From Centroberyx gerrardi (taxonomy: Eukaryota > Chordata > Actinopteri > Beryciformes > Berycidae), in assembly GCF_048128805.1 (NCBI RefSeq), contig NC_136005.1:14831760-14895759 (forward strand): 64,000 bases of DNA, given 5' to 3'. A program made the position numbers and the translations under genes. Positions 13,801 to 25,200 of this stretch are shown in pieces (positions within the stretch are counted from its first letter, which is position 1; every line of letters starts with the position of its first letter). A model generated the notes under the pieces. It had not been told where the DNA came from. It did not search any database and saw only the letters and a program-made list of their open reading frames with translations.

Positions 13801-14086
13801 GCAGTGAGTTTTTAACTAAATCAGATATAAGAAGTAACAAATTGGATAACTTTCTCCAGATCAATAGAAAAAAAATAGATGGAGCTTGACAGAAGATTGG
13901 GGTGCAAAGAGTGAGATGTAATGACAGCAGAGGGACTATAGGTACAAAGAAGAAAATGAGAATGAGTCTTGAAGCAATAAGTAACCAGTGTGATTAATGA
14001 TTGGAAAAAAAAAGTAAGCCAACATGCACATTTTAACAGTACTGTTGCAAATTTTTAAACTTTTTTTGAAGTGACAAACCTGCCAT
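10573..14086 (-). CDS. scamp4: Secretory carrier-associated membrane protein 4
   Basis: Six coding exons on the minus strand, in transcript order: 14086-14080 (ATGGCAG), 13375-13247, 12977-12821, 12069-11968, 11059-10942, 10761-10573. They give 233 aa (human SCAMP4 has 229). The protein begins [14 protein letters not shown] and lacks the N-terminal NPF repeats and coiled coil of SCAMP1-3, which is typical of SCAMP4/5. Four hydrophobic segments follow: from [36 protein letters not shown] and [13 protein letters not shown]. The cytosolic loop [11 protein letters not shown] between helices 2 and 3 is the conserved SCAMP E-peptide region. The tail contains [12 protein letters not shown] and [13 protein letters not shown], close to human SCAMP4. 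SCAMPs cycle between the Golgi, endosomes and plasma membrane in post-Golgi traffic. The start lies in a 27-nt exon (14080-14106) bounded by a good acceptor and a GTTTGT donor. The frame closes exactly across all junctions. Confidence 0.95.
10792..10821. repeat. (TG)n in scamp4 last intron
   Basis: Dinucleotide run on the + strand, (CA)n on the transcribed strand, about 30 bases upstream of the acceptor of the last scamp4 exon. Confidence 0.9.
12982..13124. repeat. Purine-rich GGAGA/GAGAA tract next to a scamp4 splice acceptor
   Basis: About 140 bp consist almost only of G and A on the + strand, in imperfect GGAGA and AGAAG units. On the transcribed (-) strand this is a very long pyrimidine tract ending a few bases before the CTGCAG acceptor of the scamp4 exon 12977-12821. 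The frames read through it on both strands are low-complexity artefacts. Confidence 0.85.
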
Positions 14087-15026
14087 TTTGAAATCCTACT
14101 TCTTTCCTGGAAATTAAGAGGAATACAGAGAAATAGAAATCAGCAGTTTTAAGCATTTCAACACCCATAACAATACTTCATACTTGTTTTGAGTTGAATA
14201 CTCTGATCGTGTTGGATACCAAGGTTCATTCCAGATAACATCTTGTCTTATGCCTGGAGGGAACAGATTTCTATTCACTTTCACTGTAGTCTTCCCACTG
14301 CCTGTCTTTCACTGGGCTTAGAGTGTTTGGTGTCATATTAGCTTGGCAACACCGCCGAAGTTTACTTGCTTATACTGGAAACAACGCAGAAAAGCATATC
14401 ATGACTACAATTAACATACCTATGGAGTGTCGACGCCTCCCCTTGAATTTTTAGTAGTGAGTCATGAACCCCGCAAACATTTTTTCTACAACTTAACGTT
14501 ACTCGTTGCTCTCGACTGTTAAGATTGGTATTGGATGAATATCCCGAGAACAATCTGTTGTTAACATTATATTCAGCCTAATTCTTCAAATAAAAGACCA
14601 CAGGCAGAAAGATAAAGGCAAAAGACACTAATTGTAAATAAACGGTTTACTTTCATGTCTTCCATGTACATGTCTGTTGCAACACACTAGCACAACCCGC
14701 CATCTCAATAGCTTGATTTTTGTAATGTAACTATCTAATGTTAGCACATGTTCACTTTAGCTATGTATGAAATGCCGTTATAGATAGTTTTTGTAATAAC
14801 CGCAGCTAAAGCTAGCATGTTAGGCAGCTGGCCCGTCCAACAAACAAACGCAATGATGAACAGTTGACTAACGTTAGCGGATCTATCTGTTTCATTTGAC
14901 TAACGTTAACTGGGTGGAAACTGACGGGGAGTAAACATTGCTACAGCTAACGTAATCACTGCAAAACAATGCTTGTAACTTTATAGATAGGCTAAGATTA
15001 TTTTGATGATAATATTATCTGCTTAC

Positions 15027-15110
15027 CTTGTCAGCGCCACTACGGGGGTTCCAGAGACATATATCCCCTGGTCCCGTGAAAGATAGCTGCGCTGCATAGT
15101 AGCACTTGTA
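15027..15110 (-). other. scamp4: Likely noncoding first exon of scamp4
   Basis: On the minus strand a GC-rich stretch ends in CTGACAAG followed by the strong donor GTAAGC (intron starting at 15026). It lies upstream of the small start-codon exon 14106-14080. The upstream end is not defined by the sequence; 15110 is only an estimate. It contains no in-frame extension of the SCAMP4 protein. Confidence 0.55.
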
Positions 15111-16286
15111 GTTCCAAACCGTTTACCGCCTCATCATTTCAACGCGTTCAACCGAGTGTGGAACTACAACTCCCAGCATTCGTTAATAACGGGAAACGCG
15201 TGACAACTACAGATCGCTTTTACAGATTGGAGCGAAGGGGTGTAGAACCTCCTTGGGTGTAACCAAGGAGGTTCTATATGTCACCATGGAAGTATTATCG
15301 GGTGGAACCAATATTCAATGTATTTACTTTGATTTTGTTAATTTCCTACTCCTCCTCTCACTCTGATACCAACAAAACAGTGTGTAGTGAGAGTGAGTGA
15401 GAAAGGATATTTTTATCATTCACATGCTGGAAGGTGTAAAAGCAACAATTTAATGAACAATCTGTAAATGTTTCGGGAATATGCCATGCGCTGGGCTTAA
15501 ATAATATAACTGTTGGGACGCAGCGAGTGATTAGTGATCCACAAAGCGGCGCTCTTTCTGGAAAGTGTACTTCTGTTGTTACCGGTTTCTGCTACTTTAT
15601 TCCGTCCCGTTCATTTCAGTGACCCAACCATAAACATGGCAGCCCTGAAGGCTCTGACACCGCTGAAAGACAGTGGCCGTGGCCTATCATAAAGCCCGAA
15701 ACATAATTCAGAAGGCGTGACCAGTGGGACAAATCTGGTGTCGCACGGTTTAAAGCGCAAGCGGGTCCGGGAATGTGCTGCATAGTATAGGCTATTTTGA
15801 TTATTGAATACTGGAAAACAGAAAAAAACGTCTTTCTGAGTCATGATTATATATTATGGAACTTTGTGAACACTACTTTGAATAAAAGCTCCTTCAATAT
15901 GCTTTATTCCATATCATAATATGAAGGGTGGTGCAAACGCGCAACGCTGCTTTACAAAACAAACGCCTCCACTGCTAAGCCTTGCCTTGACTCTGACCAA
16001 TCAGCGGCGGTTATTGGTGCAACTGACACACTCCCGCCAATTCTGACTGAGGACTGAGGAGCGCGAGGCAGGCAGCGGGGGAATAGAGGGAGTGTGTGGG
16101 AGATGCGGAAAGAGCAGGCTTTTTACTTTAAGTTAAATAAATTATATATATAGTGTTTAAGTAGCACGATAATATTCGCTTCGTTATTGGGGGCATTCAT
16201 CAGTCGTTATACGAACTCCTCCATTGTTTTGAATTGGTTTCGCTGAAGAATATCACTAGAGAGGGGAGCCTCGGATAGTGGTGGTG
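15111..16286. promoter_or_regulatory. Bidirectional promoter region of scamp4 and chaf1a
   Basis: About 1.2 kb separate the divergent first exons of scamp4 (-) and chaf1a (+). Near the chaf1a side are CCAAT at 15997-16001, an inverted CCAAT (ATTGG) at 16013-16017, and TCCCGCCAA at 16032-16040. The last is the reverse complement of the E2F-type site TTGGCGGGA and overlaps a further CCAAT at 16037-16041. Paired CCAAT plus E2F elements are typical of S-phase genes, which fits CAF-1. The chaf1a 5' UTR probably begins between 16060 and 16140. A 14-bp hairpin lies at 15243-15276. No TATA box placed to direct either gene was recognised. Confidence 0.6.
15243..15276. repeat. Perfect 14-bp hairpin in the shared promoter
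   Basis: TAGAACCTCCTTGG at 15243-15256 is exactly inverted at 15263-15276 around the 6-base loop GTGTAA. It lies between the scamp4 and chaf1a transcription starts. No flanking duplication was seen, so its origin (MITE remnant or functional structure) is open. Confidence 0.8.
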
Positions 16287-19200
16287 ATGTTGGCGGCGGA
16301 AAACCCATCTGTGGACGGGCATTTGGCAGCATCTACCCCACGGAGAAGAGGTAACAATACCGAACAAGCTTTTAGCTAGTCCTAACTAACAATTTGCCAA
16401 AATGTTTAACACAATACTCTGGATGGAGTACATTTTCGTATGTAGTACTTAACGTTAACGAGCATAATACGAGGACAAATCAAACAACCCTGCGTTAAGT
16501 TGAATCTGTCAGTAATGGTTAGTCTTCCCTATTAGAAACGAATCAATGTATTGTCAACAGTGTATTGCAATAGTAACCGATATAACGTTGGCAAAGGTTA
16601 ATGGGTTTTCTTATAAGAATCAAACGCTAGCCAACGTTAGCTGTGTAACATGTAAGATACCCAGCATCGCTAATGTTATTACCTAATGAGGAACATTGGT
16701 TTAACGTCAGTTGGAGAACAAAAACGTTTTTCTAACGCAGCTAACGTTAAGTTATCCTCAAAGTATTTTTCCATTCCAGCAATTGCAGGGAGCCTCAGCT
16801 AACGTAACGGAGTAGTGATTGGTAACATTAGCACAGCAAACTTCACTACACTACTCGCTATGTTACTGCTGCTTGGCTAACTCCACTAGTTGGCTAGCAC
16901 AGTTGCTAGTAGTAACTGGATCTGCGCTAGCAGACAAGCTAGTTATGCTAGCAAGAGTCTCGGAGTTGGTTAGCACCACACATTAAAGCTGTTTTCTCCT
17001 AAATGTAGCTATACAGCTATCCAGTTAACTATTTTCGAACATGTGTTTGGTACTGGATATAACGTTAGTACATGCAACTCTTTTGTTGAATTCATTTTGT
17101 CGAGGTTTAAGTATTGTGGTCGGACAGCCATCTCTCCCCTGACAGCCCCAAGGTGTCTGCTTTGCGGACACGACCGGGCCTGCTGCACCGACTGATACAC
17201 CGGTTGGCGGGAGAGCTAACCAAACACATCCATTAGGCTTATTATAATGGTTCACCAACGTTTCAACCAAGTTCGACATTTTATGCAGCTAAACAAAATT
17301 GGTTTTATCACAACGTGTATGTTATTCGATAGATAATCGGAGAGTTTAACGTTAAAGCCAGGCTAATTGGGATTTTTAACATTGCAGTAACATAAGCTAA
17401 ACTACGACGCTGAAGTTGGCATTCGATTCGCAGCTTCTGATTGGAATTTTCTGGTCCACCTTAAAAGTGACATAACGCCTGTAGATGGAGTTGTTCAGTT
17501 ATTTTCAAGCTAATTCATTAACTGAAAAACGCAACAAATAGGGGGAAAATGAAATGGTCTTTAATTGATTTACAATCCTGGATTTTGATCATTTTAACTG
17601 TAGCATTTTTTTTTCTTATTGCCCTTACTCATGGTAAACTGATTTTCAGTCTTATTGCTATTTCTTTTGCTGTAATCCTACCTGCTCAGTATTAAAAAGT
17701 CTCAAGAAACCAATACTCCAATATGACAGGGGACATCACAGGGTATCATAATCCTGAGTTTTATTCATTTTTACTGTAGCATTTTTTCTTGCTGACCTCG
17801 AAACCTTTATTCTATTTGTGAAAATGCTAAAAAGGGAGATTTCACTGATATTTCTCCATCCAGACCACATTAGACCAGGTCCAGATCAAAAACCACTATA
17901 CTTAGACCTGTCAAATCTGGACTAGATTACCAAGGACACTCCAGAGACTCATTAAAACACAGTTTCAGATTTGTGAAACCTTTATTCTATTTGTGAAAAT
18001 GCAAAAAAGGGCGATTTCACTGATATTTCTCCATCCAGATCACAGACCAGGTCCAGATTAAAAACCACTATACTTAGACCCTATCAAATCTGGACTAGAT
18101 TACCAAGGAGACTCCAGAGACTCATTAAAACACAGTTTCAGATTTGTGAAACCTTTATTCTATTTGTGAAAATGCAAAAAAGGGAGATTTCACTGATATT
18201 TCTCCATCCAGACCACATTAGCCAGGTCCAGATTAAAAACCACTATACTTAGACTTGTCAAATCTCCTTTTGCATTTTCACAAATAGAATAAAGGTTTCG
18301 AGGTCAATAAGAAAAAAATGCTACAGTAAAAATGAATAAAACTCAGGATTATGATACCTTGTGAATGTCCCCTGTCATATTGGAGTATTGGTTTCTTGCG
18401 ACTTTTTAATACTGAGCAGGTAGGACCACAGCAAAAGAAATGGCAATAAGACTGAAAATCAGTTTACCATGAGTAAGGGCAATAAGAAAAAAAAATGCTA
18501 CAGTTAAAATGATCAAAATCCAGGATTGTAAATCAATTAAAGACCATTTCATTCTATAATTGATTCTCATTTCATCTTCCCCTTATTTGTTACGTTTTTC
18601 AGTTAATGAATTAGCTTGAAAATGACTGAACTACACCATCTACAGGCGTTATGCCACTTTTAAGGTGGACCGGAAAATTCCAATCAGAAGCTGCGAATCG
18701 GAAGCAAACTTCAGCGTCGTAGCTAAACTGGCATTTGATTACTGCCATGGCAAACTACTGCATGCGCAATCTTAACAAAAGATGAAGTGGTGTAGTCGAG
18801 TTGTTAAAGTTTAGTTAGAATCCAGTTTAGTTAAATAGTTTTGTATTGATTGTCAACTAATTTGGGATTATTTGTCGTTCACATTGGTTCTAGACTCCAA
18901 TCTTCATTTGCAATGTTTGCCATTTTAAGACAGTTGATGCCATTTCATCTCGACAGAAAGATTCTACTTTACTACTGATATCAACACTTATGAGGAAGAC
19001 GTTCATTATTACAAGCATTTGAGTTGAGTTTGGTATTAAGTGTTATTTTCTCATCTGGTGTTGTTGCTGGTCTTTTCAGGAATGGATTGCAAACCCAGTA
19101 ACCATGCCAACAAGAAACTTGTTCAAGGTAAGGAAATAATGTTTTCTCTACACACTATAGCATGTTTATTATGAGAATGAGCCTTTATCAAGTAGTGTTG

Positions 19201-22200
19201 ATGTTTATCTAGCACGGAGGGTTGCATGATTTTAATACCAATGCCAAACCCTTACAATACCCATGAAAGATTCTGAAGTATCATAGTTATCAACATGGTC
19301 TATATGGGACATATTTGTGTTATTCCAGTTTACCAACTTTTCTCTTCATTATTCCCTGTCTTGTTGTGTGTTCTTGACCAAATCCCCTTTTACTCATAAT
19401 ATTGTGATACTACTTGGTATAGTATCGATTGGTAAAGTTTGGAAATGGTGACAACCCTACCAATCAACATAGGAATTACATATAATTCAATCAGGTTGAT
19501 ATAATGGCCCCCTAGAGGTATGAATTAACACACTCTACGAACGATTAAAAATGACATCAATTATGACATCACTTTATTCACCTTGCTTAAAAACTTAAAT
19601 ATTGATTAGTTTGCTCAGTTTACAATTGCCATTTTGGTGAACAACTTTGTTATAGCCCCATTGTCTGTTATCTGGACAGATACAACTACCACTGATGGTG
19701 ACTCAGTTTTCTATATTCTGTCCTCAGCTCGTCTCCCATTCAAGCGCCTGAACCCTGAACCTAAGGAGAATCAAAAGCCTAAACGTCCCCGCGCCCCCCC
19801 CTGCCCTGAACCAGGGATCTCAGACGGGGAGAATGAAACAGAGTCCTCCCCACTCCCTGTGCGCAACGGACCAGCCTTGGTTAACGGGCGCGGACCCCTC
19901 GATGGCTTCTTGAGTCGCAGCCGCCCTGCCCCCTCAGATGAGAACATGGTTATTGATCTCACTGAGGATGACCAAACAGCTCCCAAAAAGCGCCGTGCTC
20001 CACCTGTCTCTACCTCCCCCTGCCTCCCAACAAAAGACAAGCATCAGGGCAAAGACAAAAGGGCCTCCACTGGGAAATCCAGCAACAGTGATCGCACTCC
20101 TGAGACACATGCTTTAGACTGCAATGTAGTCGACGAAACAGAGAGTGATGAGGAGGTAGAGGAGATGGAGGAAAAAGATGAGGAGGAGGCTGCATCTATC
20201 TCACAGCTAGACACAACGCAGGATTTTGAAAGTGAGGAAGAGGAGCAGGAGGAGTCGGTAAATGCCGATGTTTCCAGTCTGGGGGACAGGTCCATGCTGT
20301 CGCCTTCATCAGCCAGCTCCACATCTGCTGCTGAGAGTTCACCAGAACAGGCCAAGACTGAGGGCATTACTACACCTACAGTAAGCACAGCTCCCATGTC
20401 TTGCTTTTACTGTCTCATAATCACACTTGGGGCTGGGCAGTATGGACAAAATTAATATTACAACAATCCTAAGAAATTATTTAGATATTGATGTATAATG
20501 ATATCTGCTAATACATGCAAAATCACATTAAACCAAATTGATGTTTATCACATTGAACTGCATGGTAATATGAAGTATGATAAAACTAATTTTCAAATAA
20601 TAATATTGAATTATTGCCCAGCCCTAATCACACTCACTTTAAAAGACAAGTAGAGCACAGATTGCTGAAGTGTTACTGTTTAAAACCATTATTTACATGT
20701 TAACTTTTAATGGAAGGTGCTTATTTTCAGTAAGGATTGATAAAATCTGAGATGAGGCTGGATGAATCTGTGTCTGTATCAAGCTCTTGTCAAACTCATC
20801 TGTATATTATATAGATCAAAGGCTTTGTGGAAAAGTCTATGAAACACAGCAGACAATATTCCTAATGCCACATTCTCATAACGACTGCCGGCTTTGTTCG
20901 TTTTTCTGCATAGGAGCCAAAGACGACCCCCAAGATACCAGCAGATGAGAAGGTGAAAAGACGCTCATTGAAGGTAAGGCTGTTTCTGTGTGCACTGCTG
21001 GCTGGGCTTGAAATTTGTTCCAAACATCCCACATTGTCAATCCAGAAGTCACCCACTGCATGGGTTCAAAACACAGCCTGTGCTCTAGTATCTTTTTTTT
21101 TTTTATTATCCCACTCAATAAAAGAAACTAATAGATTTTGTAGAAAGAAAAGACTGACACTGAACTTTTTGCAACTATAGAGTTTACAAGAACAAGAAGA
21201 GAGGCTTCGCCTGCGCCAGGAGAAGGAACGGCAGAGGGAAGAGGCTAAAGCCGCGAAAGAGAAAAAGAAAGAAGAGGCTCGCAAACAAAAGGAGGAGCGA
21301 GAAAGGGAAAAACGGGAGAAAAAGGAAAAAGATGAGCGAGAGAAACGGGAGAAAAAAGAAAAGGAGGAGAAAGAAAAGGCAGATCGGTTAAAGGCAAAAG
21401 AGGAGCAACGGAAATCAAAGCAAGAGTGAGTCATGCAATTTCTTTATACTGTGAGGTTTTCTCTCATCAAATTTGACTTTGACATACTTTCAGTGCCATA
21501 AGTCAGTGTTTGTCAAATAAAATGTGATTACAACAGACATTTTGTTTTGCTCAAACCTTGTCTCAGGGCTAAACTTGAAGAAAAACGGAAGAAAGAAGAG
21601 GAGAAGCGGGTGAAAGAAGAAGAGAAACGGTTGAAAGAAGAGAAGGATGTGAGTTTATGTGGAAAGGTGTCAGTTGACGCTGTGTGGATGCTATAACATT
21701 TTCCTCCCAGATTTGCAATGAGGAATTACACCGGCTAATGTCCCATCTTTTGTCCCATCTGTATCTTGTTTACAGCGTCTCAAAGCGGAGAAAGCAGAGA
21801 TTACAAGGTTTCTACAGAAACCCAAGACCCAACAGGCTCCAAAGGTGGGAGATCTCACATGAAATGATGTGATGAAATTGTGAATTTACTGTGCCAATTG
21901 AAATTGTGTTTTCATTCAGTTGGGGTTATCCCTCCATGGCTAGTTTATCAAGGCTAAAACGTTCAGTGAAATACTGTTTTGTTTTTTTTTTTGTTCACAA
22001 TTATACTGTCATCATAGTGCTATTCTGTTGCCTCAAAGCTGTAGTGGTTTAGTTAGCATCTCTTATCATTAGTGCATGATCTATATCATTACCCACAACG
22101 CAGTCCCATGTATGAGCGTGTTGCAAAACACACTCTGAACTCCTAGTGTGAAATAAGTTAACTGGATCAATAAGTACAAATATAGTAACTGTTACATCCC

Positions 22201-25200
22201 TCTTCCCCTCCAGACCCTTGCAGCTGCCTGTGGGAAGTTTGCTCCATTTGAGATCAAAGAAAACATGTGCCTGGCACCACTGTGCCGGGTCCAGTGTGAG
22301 GACTCTGTTCTGGAGGAGCTGGACCAGTACTTGTTGAAACCTGCTGATAACCTGAACGGTCTAGACGACTGGATTCGGAAAAAACCCCGCCGATCCGGCC
22401 CCACCAAACCCAGACAGACAGACCCACTCAGGTGAGACTAGCTGTAATGTCTGTCCCTGCCAATTACAGTTGCTTGGTGCTCTAAACCGGGTCCAGGAAT
22501 GTCCCAAACATGATGTATAATACAAATAAAAAGAAAAAATAACAGTAAATGTCAAGTTTATAAGTGTCAGGTGTGTGGGATATGTTTTTTGGCATTATTA
22601 TGGCTCACTGAAGTCCCCAAAACCATTGAGCGATCAAGTTCTTGCCATGATAAAGCATTTTCATGCATTAGGCTGGATAACTGTGCTCATCCACAGGCTG
22701 CAAATAGTCACTGAATGGTTGAGCACAGAATTGAAGTAGATCATATCTGTCTGTGGTTGTCTCAACCGACTTGGAACACTTACTGGGAGTTTGTGGAGCA
22801 GTGCATGAGATGGCATTTTCCACCATTATCCATAAAACTGAAGATGATTAAATGTGTTGTAGAGGAATGATGTTGCATCTCTAAAATATGTACCAGATCC
22901 TTGTACAATCCAGGAGTGCTGAAGATGCTCTATTGTCCTATGGAACTAAGATTCTTTTTTGCAGTTAATTGTAGTTTAACTTGTTCTAGTTCAGTTAATT
23001 TGTCAACATTCCTGTGTTGTTAACCATCTGTGCTCTCTTTCTGTTTCCACCTTGTGTGTTTCTCCTCAGGGAGTGTGCAATGGTGGAAGGGCCTAAACCA
23101 GACGGTGTGCCGGACCGTAAACGTTACGGACCCATGAAGCTGCTGCAGTTCCATCGGAACTACCGTCCAGCCTACTGGGGCACCTGGAGTAAGGAGAGCT
23201 CACACATCTCACCCCGCTGCCCCCTCAGACAGGACAAGGTAAGCAATAACGTAATTTTACAGTTGGTCCTACTATTGGCAGTCATCAATAACAGTAGGTG
23301 ATAGTTGGGAGAAATATCATCAGTCAATTCAGTTTCATCTTCACTCCAGCAGTGAGAGGTCCTGAAGCCCCACTGCCATGTTTTGACTGAATAACTTTAT
23401 CGTAATTCTATGTAGAATTTAGCCTGCGCAGACTGTGGAAACCAGCAGTAAACTAAGTTTCTCATAGCAGGGAGAAGAGCTTATTGTAAACAGGATGTGG
23501 CATTTAATGGTACCAGCTCATAAGTGGGTTACTTGAATATTCAGAATATTAATGGAATATTAGTGTACATGTAAAGGTAACCACTGATGGATATTTTCAG
23601 GCATACTCTCAGAACATGGCTGGGGTCAGTTGCCTACTTCTACATCAACTGGAGAACCCACATTACATAGTCATGCTTTCAAATCAGCTTTCAGATTTCA
23701 GCATTGCTTCATTTTGATAGATAGATAGATAGATATGCCAGTGGACCCACTTCTGCTCTCTATCACAGGCAGTTGCGATCGGTTCATACAACTTTTGTGG
23801 GAAACCCTGCACAAACACAAAGCATGTGCCTATCCTGAACTTTTACTCTCAATATCTGCTAGTGGTGTAACGGACCGTAGTTGATCCGTGATCCGTACGG
23901 ATCCCCCCCCACGGTTTGGCACGCATGTGAACCGCGGATTAATTGCAAAGTTTAACCATCATAGTATGAAATACAGTTTTACTGCCGCTGTTACTTTTTA
24001 AAGTGATAATTCCCTAAATCTCGATGCAGAGTTGCAGTGAAAATATACAGACAAGACAGATGCGTGCTGTGTTTTACTCTGAAGCGCAATGATTGCGTTA
24101 GGGAAGAAAAAAAAAGGAAAAGCGACTGATTTAAAAGACGTCGCTTTCGCCTCCTTTTGAGTGAAATCCCGTAGGCTATGACTTCGGGCATTTTCAGTGG
24201 TGTAACTGGGAAACTGGGCATGCTTGTCATCATTGAAATAGATCACAAGATTGTGATGTTTATTGCAACTTTGGCAATATGCTGCCTTCCCTTCGACACA
24301 CAGCTCCGCTCGGAGAAGCTCCAGTCTCTTTGCCTGTCTGTGGCATAGCCTTCAGTGTTGATAGGCCATTACTTGTGACGTGTAACCAATCAGATAGTGC
24401 TGTGGGCGGGACATTGAGCGAGACTATAGAGTGGTGACTACAGACAGAGAGAGGCGGCTGCATCAGAGCCAAAGTAGCACATTTTAAAATTAATTTAACC
24501 CTAACCCTTTTTTTTTTTTTTTTTGATCCGATCCGTGACTCAAAACCGTGATACGATTCGAACCGTGAGTTTTGTGATCCGTTGCACCCCTAATATCTGC
24601 TCTGTGTCCAAGATATTGATATTTTCATGTTGTAGCTGTGACACTAAAAGCTGTGCTGTCACCTCAGGATCTGTTGGACTATGAGGTGGACAGCGATGAG
24701 GAATGGGAGGAAGAGGAACCTGGAGAGTCCCTGTCACACAGTGAAGGGGTGAGTCTCACTGGAGGGTTAGGAAATGTGAATACTAGAGGTGTAAGATTTT
24801 CACACTTTGCCCAATGATGTTGTATCTGTACGTTGATGCCCAGTATCATAGTTTAATACACACTGTCTTCAAAATGGAAATTTAAATTGAAACGGTGTGG
24901 TCTAGTGATTCATGCATGGTGTTTTACTCATAAGTACTGTATTTTTGATTTACAATATACATTTGTTTGGCCGAAAGGGTGTGATTTAAACTTTATAGTG
25001 AGGTCAAATGAAATAAAATCTGATCAATCGAAGCATATCATGGTATCCAATATTATTGTATCGTATTGTGCTTTAGCTACTTGTAATTCAGCAAAAAAAA
25101 AACATGTACTTTTTTTTGTCAAACTAGTCTTGTCTATAAGGATTGTAGCATGACTGCAATTATATTTTCTTTTCAAACAAAATAGTCAGAACCTCATAGT

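Noticed and set aside
17340-18780. Inverted and tandem repeats considered as a CRISPR-like or satellite array
   Set aside because: Long arms, a 9-bp target duplication and intronic position in a vertebrate gene identify a transposon; there are no short repeats with unique spacers.
20044-20397. 117-aa minus-strand frame
   Set aside because: Antisense of the acidic, serine-rich chaf1a exon 3; no independent similarity or splice context.
21066-21434. 122-aa minus-strand frame rich in Ser and Phe
   Set aside because: Antisense shadow of the KER-coding exon of chaf1a; low complexity follows from the GAR-rich sense strand.
24496-24508. Telomere-like TTAACCCTAACCC
   Set aside because: Only two units inside a hAT-like element; not an interstitial telomere.
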